From NCBI RefSeq assembly GCF_008831285.2, contig NC_045138.2, positions 20,121,934 through 20,185,933 of the forward strand: 64,000 nt of DNA. The letters are read 5' to 3'. Positions 38,636-52,962 of the stretch are shown in pieces. The stretch is from Nymphaea colorata. Taxonomy: Eukaryota > Streptophyta > Magnoliopsida > Nymphaeales > Nymphaeaceae. Made by a program: the position numbers and the translations under genes. The notes under the pieces are model-generated. The model was not told the origin of the DNA and searched no databases. It saw only the letters and a list, made by a program, of their open reading frames with translations. How positions within the stretch are numbered: position 1 is the stretch's first letter; every line of letters begins with the position of its first letter.

Positions 38636-41600
38636 ATGGGTCGCCTGCAAGGTGCTCAAAATCCGGAAGCCCTTCAACACCCAGAGGATCAACATCCTCA
38701 ACCCCCTCAGCACCGCCCCGAAGCTCCTTTTGCCCATCAGAACCCACCTTCAAATGCGCCGCCGGCCGACTGCCCGCCGCAGAGCTCAGAGAAAGCTACC
38801 CAGTTCTCCTACCATCCGCCTGGAGCTCCTGCTGTAGCTTACCCACCACAGTCACCGGCTCAGCGTCAGGCCGTCCCTTTCCCGCCAACTGCTCCGCCCT
38901 GTAGCCCTTCAAATGTGCCGCCGGCGAACTACCCGCCGCAAACTCCAGAAAGACTTAACCACTTCTCCTCCCAGCCGCCTGGAGTTGCAGTAGCTTACCA
39001 ACCACAATCACCCGTCCCTTTCCCGTCAAACGCTCGGCCTTATGATTTCCACCAGGCTGCTGCTTTCAAGCCTCAGCCCGTGAACTGCCCGCCGGTAGAT
39101 GGGCCGCCTTACCCTCAACCGCAGTACCGTGCGGCAAACCCTCAACAGCAGTACCCTTCGGCAACTTTCAGTAGCGGTGCCCCCTGGACGACTGGATTAT
39201 TTGATTGCATGGATGATCCAGCCAATGGTATGTATTTCCACCACAAAAAAGCATGGAATCGACGACTTGCGGATTGGCGGCCGTCGTTCAAAGTCGATTT
39301 TTACTGAGTCTATTATTACTGATGTTCATACGTGAAACGAGAGTGTCGATGAATATGGAGTTTCACTGACATTCTAAAAAAATGAATTGATGAACTTACG
39401 CCTTCATCAGCGCGTCCGGACTGCATGTCGGAAAGTTGATTTGTACGCCGGAATCCTTCCGACATACCATATATTAGTTGAGGATGCAATCTAAGTCGCT
39501 TAGCTCATGATTTATGTCTTCTCGTTGATCTAAAAGATAAAAATATTATTCGAGCAACCCATATATGGTTTCCGTTATGCACTGGATTGACCTTTATGTG
39601 CAAAAAAACGTATTCAAATGATTTCTCATCTATTAAATTTTGAATCAAATGGTGGTTTTTAAGTGTTAGATAAAGTACATTGCATCGAATTTGTCTATGG
39701 GCAATGGGATGCACGCGATTATATCAGTATTTATTAATGCATTGAAATTAAACATGTTTAAACGAGAGTTAATGTTAACAGCACCTGCAACTGTAAACAA
39801 ATACTCACATGTACTTAGTAGATCGAGGCTGTCGACGTAAAGGGATGGAGTTGCGTTCATTTTTAGAAGATCAACTCTAGCAAACCAAAAGGCAGCCGTC
39901 AACCAGAAGTTACCTTATATGTATCAATTTCTAGCGGTCTATTCGTATTAATTATATAATTACACAGCACCCATTAACGCTCATTTCTAGTGCTATTCAT
40001 GGCCATATTTTTCACGATTATTTGCATTTTCACAACTCTTGGCTGAAAATTTTACCTCATAAGTTTTTATATTACAGTATTTCAATTAAAAGAACGCAAA
40101 ACAAACTTGGTTGCTCATGAAAATACATCAAATTTTAAGGGCTCAAAAAAAGTCGCGAAAGGTCGAAATAATATAGTTGATTCACTTTTTTTTATTATTA
40201 TTTTGAATCTCGGACATACTTGTGTCCATGTGTGTGTGCAAAGAAACAAGCGACAAACCAACAAATCCCTTCGTTTTGAACACTTTATCACTCACCTTAT
40301 TCACATTCTTCTTGATGAACATAACTTTTACATGCGAAACTTTTAAAATCTAGCAAGTTATTGTTTTTCAACTAAATTGACAATGAGATTAAAGTAAACT
40401 GTTTTAATCTTTTAGGCTCCCAAACGTCACCTTGCATGTTCTAGAGCATGACTTTTATTTGGGTTTATATGTCTTAAGTATGCAAATTGCTTCTACAAGA
40501 TTGTTTTCTCAACTCTTACAAATATCGTCAAGCTGTCAGGCCAATTGAAGAACATAATTTCTTTGGCAATAATATATATATATATATAGAAAAATTGAAT
40601 GGCGAAACTGATTTGTAAGATTCGTACATTCATCTAATCTAGGACATTTGATCCATCCTTATGAATAGTTACTTAAGATAAAAACAAAAACAAAAAGGTG
40701 ATGGACATTTTCATAATTTAGTATTTGACACATTTTTTTTCTTTCATCCATCTACTTGCTTCAGATGAATGACCCTCCTAAGATGGTTATGTGATATATA
40801 TATATATATATATATATATAATGAATGAATAGTAACTCTGACGATCCAAAGTCACCAAGGGCGCTCTTGAAGACCATTTGATGACGAAAAATGAAAAAAA
40901 ATATTTAACTAATATCACATGATAAAAATTCCTATCACATTTTCCTCTTTAACTTTTAATCGTTCATTTCATATTGTTTCTGTTGTTTCTTGTAATTGGG
41001 GCGGCGTATGAGATGGGGAAATTATTGAATGATATGGTGTTTTTTATTTTATCTTTTATATGTTTTGGCTGCAGCCCTGATTACAGCTTTCCTTCCTTGC
41101 GTGACATTCGGACAAGTTTCTGAGATACTGGACAACGGCAACCGTATATATCTTCCCTTCCCTATTTCAAAGCCTTAACATTCATCCATCGGCTTCATTG
41201 AGGACAACTAAACGTTTCATTTTGGTGAAATTAATTGGCTGTGCAGCATGCCTCACCGGCGGGCTCATGTATGGCGTACTAGCCTGGTTAGGAGTGCCCT
41301 GCATCTTGTCATGCACTTACAGAACGAAGCTGCGAGCCAAGTACAACCTGCTGGAGTCCCCTGCTCCCGATCTCATTACTCACTTCCTGTGCGAGCCCTG
41401 CGCGCTCTGCCAAGAGTACAGGGAGCTCAAGAACAGAGGCCTGCACCCAGGGATTGGTAAGCCTGCACTTTATAAGTGTTATTTGGTTTTATTTTGGAGG
41501 CACAATTGATAAGGTCAATAGCTGGTAGGTAGGAGTGAACACCAGCCGAGTTGAGTATGAGTTTAGTCAGCTCAAGCTTGGCTCGACTAATGAAACCTCA

Positions 41601-43333
41601 AGCTCGAGAACAGCTCGACAAAAGCAGCTCGAGTTCGATTCGGCAGTTACGTGTTGTGCTCAAGCTCGACTTGATTAATGCTCGATATACTCATTTGAAT
41701 AGAATTGATATTGATCGTTACGTGTTGAGCTCGAGCTCAACTCGATTAAGGCTCGACAAACTCGTTTGAATATAATTGATATTCATCGTTACTTGTTGTG
41801 CTCGAGCTCGATTCAATTAAGACTCGACAATCTTGTAAGGTCGTTTGAATATATCGACTTGATTAAGGCTCGACAAACTCGATTAAAGCTCGAGCTCGAC
41901 TTGGCAGTTACGTGTTGAGCTCGAACTCAATTGATTATTTGAACAAGTCAACTCATGAACTGTAACTCGACTCATTAAGCAAATGACTTGGCTCGAACTC
42001 GTTCACAAGCTGAGCTTTAACCAGTCGAACTCGACTCATTATTCACCCTTACTAGTAGACTGCTGGCCACTAATTCAAAATTAGGTGTGAATTGGGTCAC
42101 TCGGTTGGAAGTGTTTCTTGATTCGCTATATAAGATTAAGACCGATGTATTACACATAGCATGTACAATATATATATATATATATATACACGATTGAAAA
42201 AAATGTAAAATAAAAAACAAAACCCTCCTAAGAGGATTGTGCTACTGTCAGTATTAGTATTGCATTAGGTAAACATGGTATAGAGATGTTCCAATATGAG
42301 CCGCAATTGTTGTTGGTCTATTGATCCACAATAATATAAGTTAAAACTATATCTTCCGGACCCTCAAAAAATGCAATAATTTCACAAATATGCAGTTTAA
42401 TTAAGATTTCACGTTTCAATAATTAAAAGTACACTATATTTTCTTTGGGTTTTTTAGTTATTCGTATTTTTTGGAATGTATTTACTTATATTTTTGCAAC
42501 GATAATATAGCAACGTATAACACTAGATGTATTACATATGAATACATGAGAGTACATAGATTCAATACTGTGAGAGTCCAACGGCTTACGTAATGAGATC
42601 TTCACCACGAAAATCAATTCTCACCATGAACATCATCAGCAAATTAATTAAGGCTCAGACTTCTGAAAACTGCGATATTGGTAGTGCCAAATTATAATTA
42701 GTATCAAATTGCCGCTATAGAATCAGCTTTCAAAATCCTGGAATTCCAAAACCTCTACCAATATACGGTTTCTGAAAATATACAAATGTATGCATAAGAA
42801 ATGTCACAACAGGAGGATCCACTGGTGCAACGATATATTTTGGCTTAAGGGTCACTAATTCAGTAACTTTAGTGCTTTTAAAAACACACACACATATATA
42901 TAAAGATAGATAGATATCAAAGCATTAATATAAAACTAAACATACCTTGTGAGGTTGGTGTAGGCAACTTTCCACACCAGCAGTAGCCGAGCCAAGTTGT
43001 GGATGGAGTGGGCAATTGCCCACACTGGACCACTAAACTTACATTATTTATATATAAAAACCTCATTACTTTTTAATTTTTTATATATGAGTGTTCCTTC
43101 AAGTTTGAAATTTATAATTAGAATGCCTCTTAACAAGAAATTTCTGGTTTCAAGACTGCACACCAGCCACCTTGTGGCTCCGCCACTGAGATCCATTCCC
43201 CTTTAGTAACTTGTGATTGCTTATAGTGGGGTGACTTTAATTTGCAGGATGGCAAGCCAACGTGGTGCTCCAAGCTCAACGACAGCAAGTGAATATGACA
43301 CCCCCAGTGCACCAAACAATGGCCGCCCCCTGA
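38636..43333 (+). CDS. Proline-rich PLAC8 (CNR/PCR-type) protein, copy 1
   Basis: The exons 38636-39227, 41075-41143, 41247-41456 and 43248-43333 encode 318 aa. Residues 1-185 are proline/glutamine-rich with a degenerate internal repeat ([19 protein letters not shown] ... [18 protein letters not shown]). A PLAC8 domain follows (about 186-285): [24 protein letters not shown], a hydrophobic probable membrane segment [18 protein letters not shown] (226-243) and [18 protein letters not shown]. The family includes FW2.2/cell number regulators and PLANT CADMIUM RESISTANCE proteins, plasma-membrane proteins linked to organ size and metal efflux. Here residue 203 is Phe (ITAFLPC), whereas the paralogue keeps Cys, and one codon is missing before PCLTGG. 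Exon 1 has exactly the same length (592 nt) as its paralogue. Intron 3 carries a MITE. The start follows the conserved tgaaATGGGTCG context. Function beyond the family is unknown. Confidence 0.88.
39228..41074 (+). other. Intron 1 of PLAC8 gene 1 (1.85 kb)
   Basis: AT-rich, with TA microsatellites near 40574-40588 and 40797-40820. It is longer than the paralogous intron (0.7 kb). No element with clear ends was recognised. Confidence 0.5.
41530..42051. mobile_element. hAT-like CTCGAG-rich MITE, copy in PLAC8 gene 1 intron 3
   Basis: A 522-bp element filled with variations of agctcgag/ctcgactcgatt. The ends are taggagtgaaca and, by reverse complement, taagggtgaata. The flanks ctggtagg (41522-41529) and ctagtaga (42052-42059) match at 6 of 8, an aged 8-bp target duplication. 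It is closely related, in opposite orientation, to the element at 51801-52274. Non-coding. Confidence 0.75.
42052..43247 (+). other. Remainder of PLAC8 gene 1 intron 3
   Basis: Contains (TA)n at 42169-42189 and, near 42955-43190, a decayed dispersed repeat with the exact 16-bp palindrome gtgggcaattgcccac at 43008-43023. No coding signal. Confidence 0.5.
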
Positions 43334-46194
43334 GCTGCAAGAATTACGACTCCGAGTTTAATTCGCGACAAGTTAATTACTTTGGTTTTTGATCAATTCT
43401 TCTCAGAGTGTTTCCAAGTCAGTTGATTTAAGCCATGATCTGTAATTGTTTTCTTTATACGGTGTGAAGATCCATCTCGTGATGCCAGTTTGATCACATA
43501 AATAATAAATCGTTCTCATTTGTGATTCTTCTTGATGATGTCTAGTGGAGCCAGAAAAATTGGTAGAAGGGTACTTGTTTAAAAATATTCAAATCTCGTG
43601 GGTCACTTTTATATATATATATATATATATATATAATGGCCCATTGAAGATGCCTTTCGATCTTATGCTGAAATTAAATTTGTATGAAGGCCATGGATTC
43701 ATTGCTTCAAAAGGCATAACATAGTTAGTTGGGTTGGCGAGTTGGTGAAAGTCTGGTTGTCAGTTTAATTATCATGGACGCTACAGGGGAAGGGGGGGGT
43801 CTCGCTCTTCACGCGTGAATGAAAAAAGCTATTACAAAAGTTCGTTTCTATAAAAATGAGAGAAAAGAAAAAAAATTATCAAATTATATATATAAATGAA
43901 AAGAAATGAAATAATGCAAATTTATTTACAATAATGCCCTTAATATCTCCTATTTTGATTATACATATTGATAACAATTATTTCCTCTATTTATTTCCAA
44001 CTTTTTTGGGTGTCTACCAATGTGGTAGTTGAACATTCAATTAGTCACGTTAATCCCTTGTTCTGTTTTTGGTTCCAACAGGTAGTTGGATTTCTTTTCT
44101 TCATGTGTCATAGTGATAAATACGATAAACGAGTTTTAAACAGAGAGGCTTTTCTTAGGTGTTTTTTGGCAAAGTAATTTTTGGCAAAATCCTAAAAATT
44201 AGGAAAATTTAAAATAAATTAAGACTTACAAGATAACTTAAAAAATAAGTTGAGAAAGTCAGAAATGTCAACAGATCAGATTTGAATCACATATACACTT
44301 AACTGTATCCCTTTTTTTGTATTTACATATGTGGGTTCAAATTCTAATGGATGTGAGCAAAGAAGAGTCATATCCAATCCGATTTTTACAACATATTCGA
44401 ATCCAAATATGAAATCTGATTTCATAATTCAAATCTCGATTTGAATATGATTTTTAAATTCATATCCGAATATGAATTCAAAATCTGATTTCATGATGCC
44501 AATCTTATTTTTACATTCATATTCGAATATGAGCCTGAATTTTGAACCGAATTTTTTTTTTGCCAATTTTCAAAATGTAAGAGCTTTAGATACGAGATAC
44601 TTAGTTAAAAGTAAATCCGATCTGGATCTGAATCCAATCATAGATTCATGCATATTTAAACCTGAATCTAATCAATGTCATTTCATAAGTCCCAATCAGT
44701 TTTGATTTTGAATTTCGATATTTTTTTTTTTTCCATATCTTCATTCTTGTTGGGTGATGTGCACGCAACTTAATCTCCCTGAAGTTAATTAAAGCCACAT
44801 GATGACAGTGAAGTACAAAATATAATGACCAACCATTTAATTATAAGAAACTAAATTATGCACTAGAGGCACTCATATGTAAAAAACTAAAAGTTAAAGT
44901 TAATGAAGTTTTTATCTCTAAGTAGTTTATTTTTTTCCAGCAATAATGCAGCACCGCTACTGCAGCTGAATCGGTCACAACTTTTTTCATGTGTTATTTC
45001 GCAGACATGATGAGTCACCGGCAACCAAATTTAGATTTGACTCAATCAAGTAGAAATGTATAAAAAAGAAATTATATGTGTAACATATAATGTAAGCAAA
45101 TATTGAGATTGATTGATTGCTTGAGATATTTTTCTTGTATGAGATAATAATATTGGAACTGTTGCATATACATATTTGCAAAAACTTTACGTCCAGTGAA
45201 TAAACCGGTGTGTTAATAAATTGGATTTGGATCAATTACAAACGAATATGAAAATAATTAACATCAAATTAAAAAAATAACATCTTGTTCTGAGTAAAGA
45301 AATGACATCCGATCATATTTAAATTTAGATCGATTTCAGTTTTAAATAAATATCGTGCATCAAATGTCCATACATTTTGAACGTCAATTCTTGATAATAT
45401 TACAGTGCTGCACACATTTGGTTTAAAAATTGGATTTTTTTTTGTCATTCGAATGAGAATTTTGAAAAATTGGATATGGGTCGGATCTATACTGTGAATT
45501 TGAGTTCAAATCCAGGTACAACGTAGACTTTTCTTCATCATATTTTAATCTTTCTTCAAATCCAAATATGTGAACATTTGAAAAAACATATATGGCCAAG
45601 AGTATATTCTATCCCAATCTTAACTATTGACATCTACATCAATAACTTAAATAAGTGTTTTGTAACTTCTTTTTCATGCCTTGATACCACCTCATTGACT
45701 TGTTTAACTTAACCAATAAAATTATCAACAATCTAATATCCATAGGTCATGTGATGTCGACACATGAGATCTGCCATTTGAAAGTATAACCTATGTTGGG
45801 GCGGAGCCAAAAAAATTTCATAAGGGGAGCCAAATTATAGGAACAAAATCTTGACAGGGCCAAAATATTAATTTTTAAAATTTTTATATACGATAAATAA
45901 TTAAAAAAAATTATATGCCTTCTATTGGCTCACCAAGTGTTAGAATCTTCAATGCATTATTGTTTTAGAACTCCAACACGCTAGTGCATTGCCTCGTAAA
46001 CTTTTCTCTTCAAGAAAAATGAAGCTTTAAAAAAATACTTACTTTTCGTGGAAGCCATCGAACAAGCGAGCGATTTTTTTAAATCTATCATAAGATTATA
46101 ATCTAGTAATATAAAGTAACATTGAATAGAGCAGCACCTAACGTTTTCTACCTTTTCGAATTAACGAATATTTTCGTTTAACAGATGAAAATAG
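43334..46194. other. 3' flank of PLAC8 gene 1 and spacer between copies
   Basis: 43334-43545 is the probable 3' UTR, conserved with the region after gene 2. The spacer has (TA)n at 43611-43635, a 65-bp word pair shared with DLD intron 3 (43982-44050 versus 55083-55150), tracts of attcgaatatg-type repeats (44340-44720, 45420-45560) and another copy of the 'ggcggagccaaaa' repeat (about 45795). No gene. Confidence 0.5.
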
Positions 46195-46325
46195 CTTCTT
46201 TTGAAAGCATGCATAAAATACAGAGTCCAAAATGAAAATTTTCTAATATTTTAACTAGTTGGACCCGGTCTCTCGGTGCTCCTGCCTCTGTCATACATTC
46301 TTTGTTAACAACAGGATGGGAACAC

Positions 46326-47419
46326 CCATCAATACTCATGCCATTGAACAAAATGCAACATTGATGGTTTAATTAATTTTTTTAAATGTAGTTTCAGAAA
46401 AAATGTTTAAAAAATGTTCAGCTAGCTAAGAGCAGCTAGGAAAGTGAGTTTCATGTCATGTCATTAATATGGAAACACATATTTGGATGAGCAAGTTGTT
46501 CATCCCACCATCCGAAACGATGCTCGAAGGCCCTCCCATTCTCTCTGCTTTCGGGTTTTGAGTTGCGTTGGTGTCAACGATAGCAACGGTACACCCTTCA
46601 ACTTGAATGTTGTGTCGTAATATCTTAAGACACATGAACATAATACCAACGGGAGTCAAACTAAAGACCTACCTTTATATAGACCCCTAACCCGATTAGT
46701 TACACTATGCCCCTTGAAACAACACCATTATCTATAAAGGTATGTTTGGTTCACTATTGCTCTTAGATTTACGATTATCTAAGATCTTAAATTCATGAAT
46801 TTAAGTTCACACCATTCATCCCCTCAAATCCACAGTTTCTTATATGCAATGTGGATTTAAGATTTAAGGTTACCGAGATCGATGTTCCAAAACAGACCTT
46901 CTAATGCAACCTTGAATTTAAGATCTAAGCTATCAAACACAATTTGAAGAATTTTTTTTTTAGGTTCCACTTTAACTTTTGTAGGACTTTCTTTTTAAGC
47001 AATAGGGATACTTTGGTCATTTTGAGCCCATATGCAAGGTCCCTTAACTAAATGCACCTCCATCCATTAAACGCGTTGACGTAGTACTTTTGGTTGGCCA
47101 ATCTATTTTTCCTTTAATTCATACCGGGTCAAAATATTCTTTTTTTAATTTAAGTATTAAATTTTAGAAATCTGAAGAAGGCCACAGCCCATAGCCGCAT
47201 CTCCTTGGGTCCGCTCGACATTATCAACAGCCAAAAGGGTCAACGAAAACGGCCTCCTCGTCCATGGTTTCAGGCTTTCAGCCTCCAATTTGGCAATTTC
47301 TCTCGAACCGCGTTGTGTGAAACGCACGGATCTGCACCCAAGCCGTTTAGATTGGAGGGTATTTTAGTAATTTAAAATAAACAAATGAACATTTTCAATA
47401 TTTCACCTATTCTGTTTCA
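46326..47419. other. Upstream spacer of PLAC8 gene 2
   Basis: No gene. 46734-46938 resembles a small MITE bounded by 'tatgtttggtt' and 'atcaaacacaattt'. 47185-47340 is a GC-rich patch that might be a gene fragment, but its only frame is short and unidentifiable. Confidence 0.4.
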
Positions 47420-47798
47420 TGAGCCAGCACAAACTCGACCTCGACTCGACTCAAAAAATGCGAGCTTGAACTCGCTCGTTGGAGCTCGAATACAACTCGT
47501 TTAGGTTAAGAATATCTTGTATTTTAACTCTTTAACTCTATTAACTCATTTAGCTGGATTAAATGTTATAATTGCTAGTCATTTAATTACTTTTTTATAG
47601 TAATTCAATATTGATTGTGTAGTCAAACCCAATAAAGTTTAAACAAGTCGAGTTTTTTGAACTTGATCTCGAACCATACTCTTTTTATAGTCAAGCTCAA
47701 CTCGTGACTCTTTTAATATTTCGTACATACATTTGAATTCAAAATTCGAACTGTACTCGTTTCTAGTTGACCTCGACTCGACTCGCTGTGCAGCCCTA
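47420..47798. mobile_element. Degenerate CTCGAG-type MITE
   Basis: Both ends carry clusters of ctcgactcgact words in opposite sense, with imperfect ends (tgagccagcaca versus the reverse complement tagggctgcaca). No target duplication survives. Probably a decayed relative of the elements at 41.5 and 51.8 kb. Confidence 0.45.
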
Positions 47799-48076
47799 TT
47801 TGGAACCAGCGACGAATCTTCTTGCGTAATGCCAAGCTCGCCTGAGAAGGGAACACCATCATCACGACAAATAAACTATGGTCAGGACTCCCTATCAAAC
47901 GTTTCACATCTCGTATAGGACAACCGCAGCCACCTCTCCATACCGAACATTTTGACCTCAAATATGTTCATATATCAGGCTACGGGCTTGATTATCTTGT
48001 TCTCAAGTCAAGTCAACTACAATAATGTCAACCAGATGGAATTATCACTTTACAGTACACTAAGCCTTCGAGTCTT

Positions 48077-48082
48077 TATATA
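48077..48082 (+). promoter_or_regulatory. TATA box of PLAC8 gene 2
   Basis: TATATA, 68-73 bp upstream of the ATG, at the position matching the TATA run of the first copy and inside the conserved upstream block. Confidence 0.6.
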
Positions 48083-48149
48083 CATGTTGCATTTTCTTAT
48101 AAAAGATATACGTGACCGGAGCCTCACATTCGCCGGCCGGAAAATTGAA

Positions 48150-51549
<3,400 letters not shown>

Positions 51550-51800
51550 GATCCAAGATCTAGAACTCGAAGTTTAATGAGAGCTTTGGTTCTTTATCAG
51601 TTCTCTCAAATTGTCTCCAGTAGTTTGGTTTAAGACATAATTTGCAAATGTTTTTTACTCGTAGTGTGAAATTCGATCTCATTATTGAGCAGATAAATAA
51701 AATGTGGTGTATTATTTGTGGTTATCCTAAATGATTTGTCTTCTTCGTTGTAATTATAATGTTTACAAGTAAATGCATATATGGTATATATAGTTGATCC
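51550..51800 (+). other. 3' flank of PLAC8 gene 2
   Basis: Conserved with the 3' flank of copy 1 up to about 51740. Contains gataaataaaatg at about 51690, a possible poly(A) signal. Confidence 0.5.
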
Positions 51801-52274
51801 TAGGGGTGAACAAACGACTCGAACTACTTGAGCTCGAGTCGTTAAAGCTTTGCTCGTGAATGAGTTCGAGCTGAGTCATTTGCTTAACAAATCGAACTTG
51901 AGTATGAATCGACTCGTTCAAATAATCGAGTTAAGTTTGAGCTCAACACATAACTGTCGAGTCGAGCTCGAGCCTTAATCGAATTTGTCGACCCTTAATC
52001 AAGTCGAGATATTCAAATGAGTTTACGAGTTCGTTGATCCTTAATCGAGTCGAACTCGAACGCAACACGTAACAATGAATATCAATTCTATTCAAATGAT
52101 TTTGTTGAGCATTAATCGAGTCGAGCTTGAGCTCAACATGTAACAACCGAGTCGAACTTGAGCTGCTTCCGTCGAGCTATTCTCGAGCTCGAGCCAAGTC
52201 GAGTTCGAGGTTTCATTAGGCAAGTCGAGCTTGAGCTGACTGAACTTGGGCTGACACGGCTGTGTTCACCCCTA
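51801..52274. mobile_element. hAT-like CTCGAG-rich MITE, copy downstream of PLAC8 gene 2
   Basis: A 474-bp element with terminal inverted repeats taggggtgaaca and, by reverse complement, taggggtgaaca (perfect 12 bp). Flanks gttgatcc (51793-51800) and tttcatcc (52275-52282) match 6 of 8. Its reverse complement aligns along nearly its full length with the element at 41530-42051, including the words cctaatgaaacctc, aatagaattgatattcat and gcaaatgactc. Confidence 0.82.
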
Positions 52275-52962
52275 TTTCATCCACAGGTTAACACTTATAT
52301 TTGGAAAGCCAGCTATGTTTTCCAAAATTTTTGATAACCAACCTGGTTAAGAAACCAACCTGCAGTTTACATATAGTAAAAAACAGAGAATTAGTCTCAA
52401 CAGCATGTGGGTTTCAAATTCTAGTGTTGTTTTCTCCATGATACATATTTGCGCTTAGTTACGAAATTTCGTGACTAAGAGTTGAATTTTAATTTTAATA
52501 TTCGTCTCAATGATCCAGTCAAAACTAACTAGCGATCTCCGTTAAATTCGATAAATCAAAATTTTATATTATTAGATTAAAATCTGAACTTGATGTTCAA
52601 ATCAACTTTCAATCCAATCAGTATATGGGTCTGAATTTTATCGGATCTTAATTGGATATAAGACTCGAATTCAGATTTATATTGGGAATCAGAACCATTG
52701 AATTTTATAATCGCTTTAAGCTAATTTTATAGGGGATAAAATGGAAAACACGGTTTTGGAAAATAACGGAAATAATGGGACGGTTTTGGATGTCGGTAAG
52801 GAAGCTACGGACTACCACGGAAAAAAAAAATCAAACCGGGACCGCGTTCGCCACCTATAAAAGCTCTCCCTCCAAGAGAGTGCGATAACTCATCACCTTT
52901 CGTCGCTTCTCCACTCGGTATTCAGTGACGTGGCCATTCTCTGTGCTTTTCTCCTTTCTTCC
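52275..52962. other. Upstream region of D-lactate dehydrogenase gene
   Basis: Contains an AT-rich attcagattt-type stretch (52560-52720) and then the probable core promoter/leader. A TATA-like 'ctataaaag' at about 52855-52863 is 100 bp before the ATG. Confidence 0.45.

Larger units (their letters stand above)
37145..43545 (+). repeat. Duplicated block A (PLAC8 locus copy 1)
   Basis: This block is homologous to 46195-51740. The upstream match starts near 37145 (gcataaa..., 'cagttggacc', 'ctgcctctgt', 'acatt.tttgttaa'). It continues through the promoter, all four exons and about 200 bp of 3' flank. Introns 1 and 3 differ greatly in length and repeat content between copies. Confidence 0.75.

Noticed and set aside
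47952-48149. Open extension of 66 codons upstream of PLAC8 gene 2 ATG
   Set aside because: It covers the TATA box and promoter conserved with copy 1, where the extension is not open. The shared MGRLQG start is downstream.
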